A stretch of DNA of 64,000 nt. It comes from Thermoflexus sp. Lineage in GTDB: Bacteria > Chloroflexota > Anaerolineae > Thermoflexales > Thermoflexaceae. Location: positions 1 to 64,000 of the forward strand of contig NZ_DAOUCJ010000111.1 in NCBI RefSeq assembly GCF_034432235.1. Reading direction: 5' to 3'. Position 1 is the first letter of the stretch; each line of letters begins with the position of its first letter. The position numbers were made by a program, and so were the translations under genes. Shown one piece after another: positions 34,170 to 41,751 of this stretch. The notes below the pieces were generated by a model. It saw only the letters and a program-made list of their open reading frames with translations, was not told the origin of the DNA and searched no databases.

Positions 34170-35225
34170 ATGCGGCGAGGGGTTCCGGGGATCCTCATCG
34201 GCATTGGCGGGGCGCTGATCGCCCTAAGTCTGGGGGCCGTCGGCCTGGGGGGATGGCTCGCCGTTCGCGCCGGGCGGGCAGGGGATCTGGAGATGGCGCT
34301 GATCTGGGGGTGTGGAGGAGGACTGGCGGCCCTCTTCCTGCTGTTCCTGGGGGTGGGGTTCGTGTCGGAGGGGCTCACCCGCATGGCCGCCACCGTGCAT
34401 TTCGAAGTCGAGCCCCGCGCGGCCCGCCTGGGAGAGACCCTCGCGGTTCAGATCGCCGTGGAGGCCCATCGCCCCCTGATCGCCGGCCCCATCCGCCTCC
34501 GGCTGATGACGAAGGAATTCATGGCCTTCTGGGTGTGGGACTGGTTCCGTAAAACCCACCGGCGGAAGGAGGAGCGGGAGCAGACGCGGGTGGTCCATGA
34601 GATCCAGATCGCCGACCGCGTCGAGCTCCTCCCCGGGCTTCCCCAGCGCTACACGGCCGCCCTCGCCATCCCGATCGATGGGATGGCCTCGTTCCGGCGG
34701 GAGGAGCGAGGCCGCCTCGGCACCGACGTCCACGCCTTCGAATGGTGGGTGGAGCTGGAGGTCGGGCTGCAGGGGTGGCCGGACGCGTATGAGAAGATCC
34801 CGCTCTCCGTCCGGCCCGTTCGGGTATCGCCGGCTCTGGAGGCCCCGGCGGCGGAGCCTGTTTCGGACCTCCCGTCCTCCGACCCTCTGCGGATCACTCT
34901 GGCCGCATGGTCTTTCCCGGTGGGCTCCGCCCTGCAGGGATGGGTCCGCTGGGAGGGCGAGGCGCGGCAGCGGGTGCAAGTGGAGGCCGGCTACCGGATC
35001 CTCGCTGAGGGGCGGACCTGGACGACCCTCATCGGCCGCGCGGTTTATGAGCTCGACCCCGGCCAGGAGGAGGGGTTTGCTTTTGAGATCCCTTCCGATG
35101 GCCCGATCACGCGCTCCGGCGACCTTTATGACATCCGGTGGTTCGTCCGGGGGATTGCGGACCGTCCCCTTGCCCCGGATCTCTCGGCCGAGGTCGCCGC
35201 GCGGGTGGTTCCGGGTTCCATGTAG
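34170..35225 (+). CDS. Membrane-anchored arrestin-like beta-sandwich protein
   Basis: 351 residues. Two membrane segments (about 7-33 and 43-67) then a beta-rich region with 'VHFEVEPRAARLGETLAVQIAVEA', core 'PRAARLGETLAVQI', typical of immunoglobulin-like or arrestin/Spo0M folds, and a second similar domain after about 230 ('FPVGSALQGWVRWEGEA'). No enzyme motif. Unknown role; part of the same co-directional run. Confidence 0.6.
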   Translation: MRRGVPGILIGIGGALIALSLGAVGLGGWLAVRAGRAGDLEMALIWGCGGGLAALFLLFLGVGFVSEGLTRMAATVHFEVEPRAARLGETLAVQIAVEAHRPLIAGPIRLRLMTKEFMAFWVWDWFRKTHRRKEEREQTRVVHEIQIADRVELLPGLPQRYTAALAIPIDGMASFRREERGRLGTDVHAFEWWVELEVGLQGWPDAYEKIPLSVRPVRVSPALEAPAAEPVSDLPSSDPLRITLAAWSFPVGSALQGWVRWEGEARQRVQVEAGYRILAEGRTWTTLIGRAVYELDPGQEEGFAFEIPSDGPITRSGDLYDIRWFVRGIADRPLAPDLSAEVAARVVPGSM

Positions 35226-35245
35226 GGCAACCGCTTGCGGTTGCC
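35226..35245 (+). repeat. Short perfect hairpin between operon genes
   Basis: GGCAACCGC-TT-GCGGTTGCC, 9-bp stem, just after the 34170 gene stop. No T-run. Confidence 0.5.
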
Positions 35246-35266
35246 TGATCCGATAGGAGGACGTGG

Positions 35267-36505
35267 ATGCGGGGACGCACGGTTCTGATCGGCGGTTTAA
35301 CGCTGGCCTTCGGCGCCCTGTGCGCCTGCATCGCCCTGGGGGGCGGGTTCCTGGCCTATCGATTCCTTCCGATCCTGCTTCGCCCATCGCCCACCCCTAT
35401 ACTCGTCTGTTGCACACCGCCATCCTCGTCCACGCCCGGCCAGGCGCCGACGGTCGCTCCCACCCGGCCGCCCCAGCCGGCGCCGGCCCCGACGCCCACC
35501 CTGGCGCCGGCCCCGCCGGGGGCGCTGACCCTCCGGCATGATCTTCGGGTGGAAGGCGTGACCGCCATCGCCGCGGCCCCCGACGGCCGCCTATCGCTGT
35601 TCACGGCGAACGGCCAGACCGGGTTCCTGGATCCCCGGACCGGGGAGATCGCGGAGGGGCCCACCGCTCCGGAAGGCATCGAGGAGCTGGTGTTCGCCCC
35701 CGATGGGCGGTTCTTCGCCCTGCGCACGGTCCGCGGGGAAGTGCGGATGTGGGATCTGGAACGCCAGCGAACGGCCTTCGTGCTGACCCTAAAAGAGGCG
35801 GTGCGGCGGATCGCGTTCTCCCCTCGAAGCACCCTGCTGCTGGTCGGTGGGGAATCCACCCTGAGCGGCTACTATGTGGAAACCGGGCGAAGGGCCTTCG
35901 CCTTCGATCTCCGCGGCCCGGCGGATGCCTTCGCGATGACGCCGGACGAGCGCCTGATCTTCCAGATGAGCGACCGCAGCCCGGATCTGGAGGTATGGGA
36001 TACCCATACCGGGGAACGGTGGGGATCCCTCTCCTTCGATCCTCTCACGGCCATCGCCCTCGCCCCCGACGGGCGCCTCCTGACGGCGGCGGAGAACGAG
36101 ATGCGGCCCATCGGGGGCGAGGGCTATGAAGGCCCCTTCCCGACCCGCGTCGCCCTGTGGCGGGTCTCCATCGATCCGGACCGGCGAAATGTGCGTCTGG
36201 ACCTGCAGGAGGAGCTGGAGCTGCAGCCGGAGATGGAGGGGAAGTTCCCACTGCCCTTGAAGGCGCTGCGGTTCACCCCCGATGGGCGGTGGGTCGTCGG
36301 GCTGGCGGACTGGGTGGGGGAGGGCGACATGAACGGGCGGCTCTACATCTGGGAGACAGAAAGCGGGCGGATGCGCGGGCGGGTGGTCCTGCCGCCGCGT
36401 CCCTGGCAGATGGTGCTCCTGGAGGAGGGCCATCTGGCCGCGGTGCTCCTCGGATCCGGGCCATCCGGGGATCGTGTTCAACTCTACGAGCTCCCTTCCC
36501 GGTGA
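35267..36505 (+). CDS. Membrane-anchored WD40-like propeller protein
   Basis: 412 residues. N-terminal membrane segment (about 6-36), a Pro/Ala/Thr-rich linker to about residue 88, then blades with 'VTAIAAAPDGRLSLFTANGQ', 'FAPDGRFFALRTVRGEVRMWDLE', 'RIAFSPRSTLLLVGG' and 'LEVWDTHTGERWGSL', the WD40/YVTN pattern (segments shortened). Likely extracytoplasmic protein-binding platform. AGGAGGACGTGG precedes the ATG. Confidence 0.78.
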   Translation: MRGRTVLIGGLTLAFGALCACIALGGGFLAYRFLPILLRPSPTPILVCCTPPSSSTPGQAPTVAPTRPPQPAPAPTPTLAPAPPGALTLRHDLRVEGVTAIAAAPDGRLSLFTANGQTGFLDPRTGEIAEGPTAPEGIEELVFAPDGRFFALRTVRGEVRMWDLERQRTAFVLTLKEAVRRIAFSPRSTLLLVGGESTLSGYYVETGRRAFAFDLRGPADAFAMTPDERLIFQMSDRSPDLEVWDTHTGERWGSLSFDPLTAIALAPDGRLLTAAENEMRPIGGEGYEGPFPTRVALWRVSIDPDRRNVRLDLQEELELQPEMEGKFPLPLKALRFTPDGRWVVGLADWVGEGDMNGRLYIWETESGRMRGRVVLPPRPWQMVLLEEGHLAAVLLGSGPSGDRVQLYELPSR

Positions 36506-36514
36506 GGGGAAACC

Positions 36515-38392
36515 ATGTCCGCCTGGCTGATCGAGCTCCGTCAGGCCCTGGTGGACGCGGTCCGGATCTTCGCGCTGGAGCCCCAGCGGAGTGGCGTTGG
36601 CCTGCTCGCGGACCTGCGCCGGATGGGGACGCGGGGATGGGCGTGGATCCTGTTGCTGGGGGGAACCATCGGTCTGGCCTTCGCCCTCCCGATTCCCGGA
36701 GTGGGAGCCGCCGCCCGCGCGGGTCTGGAACGGCCGGTGGGGACGGGGCTCCTCGCTCTCTGGGTCTCCTTCCTCTGGATATTGCTCATGGTCACCGCGG
36801 GGGATCTGCCCGCCGCCTTCCGGTTCCTGACGATGGTATATAGCCTCTATTACTTCGGCTTTCCTCTTCTCACCGGCCCCTCCCTGTGGGAGGTTCTGAT
36901 CCCTGTCCTCGTCCTTTTCCTTTTCGAACGGACCCATCCCCACTCGGCGATGAAGGGGTGGCCCGGGCGGATCCTGTGGGCGCTGGCCCTAACGCAGTTC
37001 CCGCCCCATCCGATCCGCCCCCTTCCGCTCAGCATGGCCCTGAAGTCTCTGATCGGCATCGGGATCGCTACCCTTCCGCTCTGGCAGCGCCTCCGCCTTT
37101 CCCGGACCATCCGGGGCCTTCTCCTCGCCCTGGGCCTGGTCGGTCCCTATCTCATCGCGTGGGGGGCCTCGCCCGGGGCGCTGGGGGAGAGCCTCCGGGG
37201 GATGCTGCAGGCGGTGTGGGGCCTGAGCGTCCCGATCTGGCTGTGGCTGGGGGCCAACCTGGTGGAGGATGGGGCCCGCCTGGGCCGGTTCTGGAGCCGG
37301 CGGATGGGTCTGCTCCAGAACCGCCCGCGCCTCTTCGGTCTCCTTCCCTTCCTGACCCTCGCGGCAGGCCTCCTGGCCCTACCGGCCTTCTGGCCGGAGC
37401 TCTGGGCGGGTTTCCTGGTCCGCATCCCGGGGACGATGGCGGTGTTCCCCCTCTATCGGGAGCTCTGGCATCGGATCCGCGCGTGGCCCCCGGATGCCTA
37501 TCTGGCGGCCCGGACCGCGGTAGGGGTGCTGTTCCTCCTGGGGGCGGCCGGCCTCTGGATGCGGCGGCGGATGGATCCCCTCGCTTTCGGGCAGCGATAT
37601 GTGGCCCTCGCGGTGGGAGCGGTCGCCTTCCTCTTCGCCTTCTATCAGGCCTTCTTCGGCGCCCTCGATCTGGATCTCCCTCAGCAATGGTGGCCGCTGC
37701 TGCTGGTCATCCTGGCGTGGACGTGGGAGCCGTTGAAGGGCCTGCAGGAGATGCGGGAAGACGCCGAGGATCTGCTGGAGTGGATCGTCGCTGTTGCGCT
37801 GCTTCTGCTCACCATCGTCATGGTTCAGCAGCTGACGGATCCCGGGGCCCTGATCCGCGTGAGCGCCATCTGGCCGTTGCTGGGGGCCACGGTGTGGGGC
37901 TTCCCCTATCTCGTGTTCACGGCCCTCCAGACGGCCCGGGGGCCGGAAGAGGCGGGCGAGATCTCGCCCGTTCGGCCCTTCCTGCTGGGCTACGGGTTGA
38001 TGGTCCCCCTGACGGCGGTCCTCCCCCTGGAGGATCGCTGGTTGCCCCCTCTGGCCTTCCTGATCGGGAGCATGCTCCTCCCGCCCCCGGAGGGCTCCCG
38101 GGTCGCCCGCTGGATCCATGGGGCGTGGATCGGCCTGGGGGCCGTGGGCTTCCGGGTGGCTCCATGGATCCTCCCCCTGCCCGTGCTCCCGCTGGCCGGG
38201 GGATGGCTGGAGCGCCTCTACGGTCGGACCCCGGTGGAGTTTCTGAGCGCGGCGTATTTCCTCCAGGCGGTGGGGGCCCTCCTGGCCGCCCTTCCCTTCC
38301 TCGGGCTTCACGGCCCCGGATGGCGCGGGCGGATCGGGGGGATCCTCGGCGCGCTCCTGTGGGGGCTGTGGTCCCTCGGGCCGTCCGCATGA
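36515..38392 (+). CDS. Large polytopic membrane protein, unknown
   Basis: 625 residues with about 14-16 hydrophobic segments and a cytosolic Arg-rich N-terminus. No transporter or glycosyltransferase motif I can name; 'DAEDLLEWIVAVALLLL' and 'GPEEAGEISPVRPFLLGYG' are non-diagnostic. It follows the propeller gene by 9 bp. Could be a scaffold, a lipid flippase-like protein or an exporter; no function assigned. Confidence 0.65.
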   Translation: MSAWLIELRQALVDAVRIFALEPQRSGVGLLADLRRMGTRGWAWILLLGGTIGLAFALPIPGVGAAARAGLERPVGTGLLALWVSFLWILLMVTAGDLPAAFRFLTMVYSLYYFGFPLLTGPSLWEVLIPVLVLFLFERTHPHSAMKGWPGRILWALALTQFPPHPIRPLPLSMALKSLIGIGIATLPLWQRLRLSRTIRGLLLALGLVGPYLIAWGASPGALGESLRGMLQAVWGLSVPIWLWLGANLVEDGARLGRFWSRRMGLLQNRPRLFGLLPFLTLAAGLLALPAFWPELWAGFLVRIPGTMAVFPLYRELWHRIRAWPPDAYLAARTAVGVLFLLGAAGLWMRRRMDPLAFGQRYVALAVGAVAFLFAFYQAFFGALDLDLPQQWWPLLLVILAWTWEPLKGLQEMREDAEDLLEWIVAVALLLLTIVMVQQLTDPGALIRVSAIWPLLGATVWGFPYLVFTALQTARGPEEAGEISPVRPFLLGYGLMVPLTAVLPLEDRWLPPLAFLIGSMLLPPPEGSRVARWIHGAWIGLGAVGFRVAPWILPLPVLPLAGGWLERLYGRTPVEFLSAAYFLQAVGALLAALPFLGLHGPGWRGRIGGILGALLWGLWSLGPSA

Positions 38393-38406
38393 GCCAACGG
38401 CCCGGC

Positions 38407-38429
38407 TGTTCCCGTTCTCGGGGGACAAT
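38407..38429 (+). promoter_or_regulatory. Half-site of the SARP-type operator, site d
   Basis: Single TGTTCCC (38407-38413), 10 bp, GACAAT (38424-38429) as -10. The upstream heptamer is missing. Lies in the 77-bp gap before the 38470 gene. Confidence 0.35.
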
Positions 38430-38469
38430 GGAATCCGAAGGGATCCCCTCGCGCTTCCGGGAGGTTCCA

Positions 38470-38673
38470 ATGACCGGGATGGAGCCCGTGCCCCAGCGGC
38501 GGATCGTGCGGATCTACGTGGTGCAGCTCTTCCAGGAGCCCGACGGGGCGCTCTACGGCCGCGTGACGGAGCCCGCCACCATGCGCCAGTGGATCTTCCG
38601 GGACCTCGGAGATCTGCCCCGCATCCTCCGGCTATGGATGGAGGGTCCCCCGGTAGCGACATCAGAGGATTGA
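38470..38673 (+). CDS. Small protein, unknown
   Basis: 67 residues from ATG 38470, with GGGAGG 6 nt upstream. Compact beta-alpha pattern: 'RIVRIYVVQLFQEPDGALYGRVTEP' (core IYVVQLFQEPDG) then 'RDLGDLPRILRLWM'. No Cys, no membrane segment. Follows half-site d. Family not recognised. Confidence 0.6.
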   Translation: MTGMEPVPQRRIVRIYVVQLFQEPDGALYGRVTEPATMRQWIFRDLGDLPRILRLWMEGPPVATSED

Positions 38674-38681
38674 GGGGGGAT

Positions 38682-38743
38682 CTCACACGGAGGCAAGAAG
38701 AACACGGGAAAAACCTTTGTGCCCTCAAGTGCCTCCGTGTGAG
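38682..38743. terminator. Long inverted repeat between convergent genes
   Basis: 14-bp perfect arms (38682-38695 and 38730-38743), 34-nt loop. Sits between two converging genes, so it may end both transcripts, but there is no T-run. A mobile-element remnant is an alternative. Confidence 0.45.
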
Positions 38744-38746
38744 CCT

Positions 38747-39778
38747 TCAACGGGCTTCCGCGGCCATCCCGGTTTCCCGGCGCAGGACCTCCCGCAGGCG
38801 CTGGATCTCCGGCTCCCAGCGGGCTTCCCCCAGGGCGATCCGCTGGTGCTTGCGGAAGGCCAGCTCCGTCGCCAGCGCATAGATCCGCCCGAGCCGCCAG
38901 AAGGTGGCCATGTCTCCCCGCAGCAGCGCTCCCCACTGCGCTCCCATGCGCCCGAAGATCGAGGCGCACTGCCGGTAGAGGGATTCCGGAAGCACCCCAG
39001 CGCCTACCTCCTCCCGGAGATACTGCCGGATCCAGCGCTGCTCCCGCGTCAGCCCGTAGAGGGCGATGGCGAAGATCAGCAGCGCCCCCAGCCAGTCGAA
39101 GGGGATCCACAGCAGGCAGAACAGCGGGGATCCCGTGGCTTCGGTCAGCGTGGCGGTGGTGTTGTGCAGGGCGTGGAAGGCCATCGCCCCGCCCAGGCCC
39201 AGGACAGGGGCGGTCAGGCGGACCATCGGGGAAGGCGAGAGGCGGGCGGCGGCGAACCCCAGGCCGGTGAGGGCTGTGAAGGCCGCGTGGTTGAGACCGA
39301 AGACGATGGCCCGGCCGATGAAATTGCCGAACATCCCGGCCAGCCCGCCCTCAGAGGCGGCGCTCAGGAAGTAGAGGACGTTCTCCGTGGCGGCGAAGCC
39401 GAAGCCCACCAGGGAGCCGTAGAGGAAGCCGTCGTAGAGGCTGTCGATCTCCCGGCGATACAGGAGGAAAAGCAGGAAGACGAAGAGGCCCTTGAAGAGC
39501 TCTTCTGTGAAGGGGGCGACGAAGATGCCGCCCAACGCGCTCCCCGCGCCCTTTCCGAGGACGGCGCCCAGCACGCCGAAGATCGGGATCTGGGCGCACA
39601 GGGCGAGCAATACGGTGGGGACGCTGCCCCACAGGAAGGCCGCCCCGATCAGCCAGAGCGGCTCTTTCTCGAAGCGATCGAACCACCATGCGAAGGCGGC
39701 ATAAAGCGCCATCGGCCCGAAGCCCAGCAGCGGCGCCAGACAGAGGGCGATCAGTGGGAATGTCCCCGCATTCTCCAT
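38747..39778 (-). CDS. PrsW-like intramembrane protease, active-site residues present
   Basis: 343 residues, about 8 membrane segments then a soluble helical tail (from about 255). Conserved PrsW motifs: 'EELFKG' (Glu92, Glu93, Lys96), 'TENVLYF' (Glu132), 'NHAAFTALTG' (His164) and 'FHALHN' (His202, His205, Asn206). In Bacillus PrsW starts cleavage of an anti-sigma factor. The cytosolic tail has 'ELAFRKHQ' and 'LGEARWEPEIQRLRE', shared with its paralogue. ATG 39778 chosen; a longer frame to 39991 overlaps the upstream gene. Confidence 0.82.
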   Translation of the reverse strand: MENAGTFPLIALCLAPLLGFGPMALYAAFAWWFDRFEKEPLWLIGAAFLWGSVPTVLLALCAQIPIFGVLGAVLGKGAGSALGGIFVAPFTEELFKGLFVFLLFLLYRREIDSLYDGFLYGSLVGFGFAATENVLYFLSAASEGGLAGMFGNFIGRAIVFGLNHAAFTALTGLGFAAARLSPSPMVRLTAPVLGLGGAMAFHALHNTTATLTEATGSPLFCLLWIPFDWLGALLIFAIALYGLTREQRWIRQYLREEVGAGVLPESLYRQCASIFGRMGAQWGALLRGDMATFWRLGRIYALATELAFRKHQRIALGEARWEPEIQRLREVLRRETGMAAEAR

Positions 39779-39819
39779 GGCCGGTCTCCGGATTGAAGAG
39801 AGTGTCCCCCCAGGTCCCC

Positions 39820-40794
39820 TTACGCGCTCAGGTGGCGCAGGGCTTCTCGCAGGCGCTGGATCTCGCTCTCCCAGCGGGCCTCGCCCAGGGTCGCCTGCTG
39901 GTGCTTGCGGAAGGCCAGCTCGGCGGCGATCTGGAGCTGCTGCCCACGCCGCCGCCAGGCCGCCGTGTCGCCCCGGAGGAGCGGACCCCACCGATAGGCC
40001 AGCCAGCCTGTAGGCGAGCGGAGGGTCTCATACAGGGGCGCCGGGAGAACGCCGGCGGAAACCTCCTCGGCGAGATAACGGGCGATCCAGGCTTGCTCCC
40101 GGCCCATCCCGTAAACGACGATGCCGAGCAACACCAACACCCCCAGGGCGTTCACCAGCGTCCGCAGCCCGGCCAGCCCCGGGTTCCAGAGGGTGGGGAT
40201 GAGGACGAGCTCCCGGAGGCTGTGGAACGCGATGGCGGTTAGAAGGCCCAGGACCGGCCACGCCCACCGGGCGGATCCCCGGCTCAGCCGCGCCGCGGCG
40301 AGCCCCAGGCCGATCCACGCGGTGAAAAAGGCCTGGGCCAGGCCCAGGGTCGCCGTCCGCCCGAACGCCTCGCCCAGGCTCCAGCCCCGGGCCGGAGCTC
40401 CGAGGATGGTGTCCGCGGCCGCGAAGGCGAAGCCGGTCAGGGCGCCGTACAGGAAGCCGTCGTAGAGGCTGTCGATCTCCCGGGCATACAGCAGGAAGAA
40501 TCCCAGCAGGAGCAGGCCCTTGACGATCTCCGCCAGCGCCGGCAGCAGGATCGCGTTCCCCCAGGTTCCCATGGTCAGCGGATCGAAGAGCGCAGCGCCC
40601 CCGGCGAGGACCAGCGGCCGCAGCAGGACGATGGCCATCGCCGAAAGGCTGCCCCAGAGGGCCGCCACGCCCATGAGGGTCAACGGCTCCTTTTCATAGC
40701 GATCGAACCACCACATCACCCCCGCGAAGATGGCGGTGGGGATCAGCGCGCCGACCATCGCGACCCCCAGCGCCGCGATCCCGGACACAGCCAT
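39820..40794 (-). CDS. PrsW paralogue with degenerate active site (pseudoprotease)
   Basis: 324 residues, same topology and tail as the 38747 gene. Catalytic positions are changed: E-E-L-F-K became A-E-I-V-K (Ala88), Glu132 became Asp128, the N-H became A-Q (Gln154), and H-A-L-H-N became H-S-L-R-E. The tail 'LGEARWESEIQRLREAL' is kept. Likely a binding or regulatory partner that no longer cuts. ATG 40794 follows GGAAAGGAGG. First translated of the two, 41 bp upstream of its partner. Confidence 0.8.
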   Translation of the reverse strand: MAVSGIAALGVAMVGALIPTAIFAGVMWWFDRYEKEPLTLMGVAALWGSLSAMAIVLLRPLVLAGGAALFDPLTMGTWGNAILLPALAEIVKGLLLLGFFLLYAREIDSLYDGFLYGALTGFAFAAADTILGAPARGWSLGEAFGRTATLGLAQAFFTAWIGLGLAAARLSRGSARWAWPVLGLLTAIAFHSLRELVLIPTLWNPGLAGLRTLVNALGVLVLLGIVVYGMGREQAWIARYLAEEVSAGVLPAPLYETLRSPTGWLAYRWGPLLRGDTAAWRRRGQQLQIAAELAFRKHQQATLGEARWESEIQRLREALRHLSA

Positions 40795-40832
40795 CGGGCA
40801 CCTCCTTTCCGCGCCGCGAATCGATGTCGCCC

Positions 40833-41657
40833 TCAGCGGGCGGCATAGGTGAACACATACAGATACGTGTAGTTCCCGGTGTCGACGATGTAGCCGGCGA
40901 ACTTCAGGGTGCCGTCCTCCCGGTAAGCCTCAAAGGCCATGCTCCCGCTGCTGTGGCTGAAGTAGCCGGGCTCGTTTACCACACCGTCCTGATCGAAATC
41001 CGTGTCGATCAGCGCGTATTGAAACGGCGTGTGGATCGGCTGGGCGCCCTGGGCAGTGACCAGAAGCCCCTGGAACCCCTGCACGTTGGGGAAGAAGGGG
41101 CATGGGAAAAGGGTGTAGCCCGGCTGGTCCACCAGAGAGCAATCCCGGTTGACCCGCAGGCCGCCGAAGGGGAACTGCACCTGGATGCTCCCATCCCCCA
41201 AGGCGCGGACCTGGATGGCGGATCCGGCCCCTGAGGTCAGGGGCTGACATTGATTGGCGTTGACATCACAGGTGTAGCCGCCCGTCTGGACCAGGGTGAA
41301 CCCTCCAGCGGTTCCCCCGGGGGCAGGGGCCACTGGCCCGCCGGGGCCGCCCTGCGGCCCGCCGCCCATCGGCCCGCCGCCCGCCCCGGGCGAGGGGGCC
41401 GGGGCGACCGGCCCGCCCCCCGGACCTCCGCCGCTGGGCCCGCCGCCCGAGACACCGGGCGTGCTAGCCGGTCGGACGGCCGGGGTGGCCGGCCGTACAG
41501 GATGCTGGTTCTGGCCCCGGAGGGCCAGAGCACCGACCCCACAGATCACCAGGCCGAGGATCGCCAGCCCGAGGAAGAGCAACCCGGCACATCCGCCCCC
41601 CACCAGCAGCGGCAGCCGGCTTCCTCCTGAAGATCCGGATGACTCCATGCTCGACAT
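40833..41657 (-). CDS. Exported or membrane-anchored Gly/Pro-rich protein
   Basis: 274 residues. Ser/Gly-rich N-terminus, one membrane segment (about 15-45), Gly/Pro/Ala-rich linker (about 55-120), then a beta-rich domain with four Cys ('YTCDVNANQCQPL', 'RDCSLV', 'FPCPFFPN') and 'DTDFDQDGVVNEPGY', an EF-hand-like Asp-rich loop. C-terminus 'YVFTYAAR'. Outside the membrane by topology. Starts 41657 (GGGAGGGAG upstream). Its promoter is site c. Confidence 0.65.
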   Translation of the reverse strand: MSSMESSGSSGGSRLPLLVGGGCAGLLFLGLAILGLVICGVGALALRGQNQHPVRPATPAVRPASTPGVSGGGPSGGGPGGGPVAPAPSPGAGGGPMGGGPQGGPGGPVAPAPGGTAGGFTLVQTGGYTCDVNANQCQPLTSGAGSAIQVRALGDGSIQVQFPFGGLRVNRDCSLVDQPGYTLFPCPFFPNVQGFQGLLVTAQGAQPIHTPFQYALIDTDFDQDGVVNEPGYFSHSSGSMAFEAYREDGTLKFAGYIVDTGNYTYLYVFTYAAR

Positions 41658-41704
41658 CGCTCCCTCCCGGAAGGTTCTGGGGATGTTCCCCGGATGCGGA
41701 ACAT

Positions 41705-41738
41705 AGCATAGGCGGGGGCTGGGAACATGTTGTGAACA
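41705..41738 (-). promoter_or_regulatory. SARP-type direct-repeat operator/promoter, site c
   Basis: Minus strand: TGTTCAC (41738-41732), 4 bp, TGTTCCC (41727-41721), 10 bp, TATGCT (41710-41705). A further inverted repeat ATGTTCC-N8-GGAACAT (41683-41704) covers the start site. In the gap between the regulator gene and the 40833 gene. Confidence 0.62.
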
Positions 41739-41751
41739 ACGGAGGCTGTTT

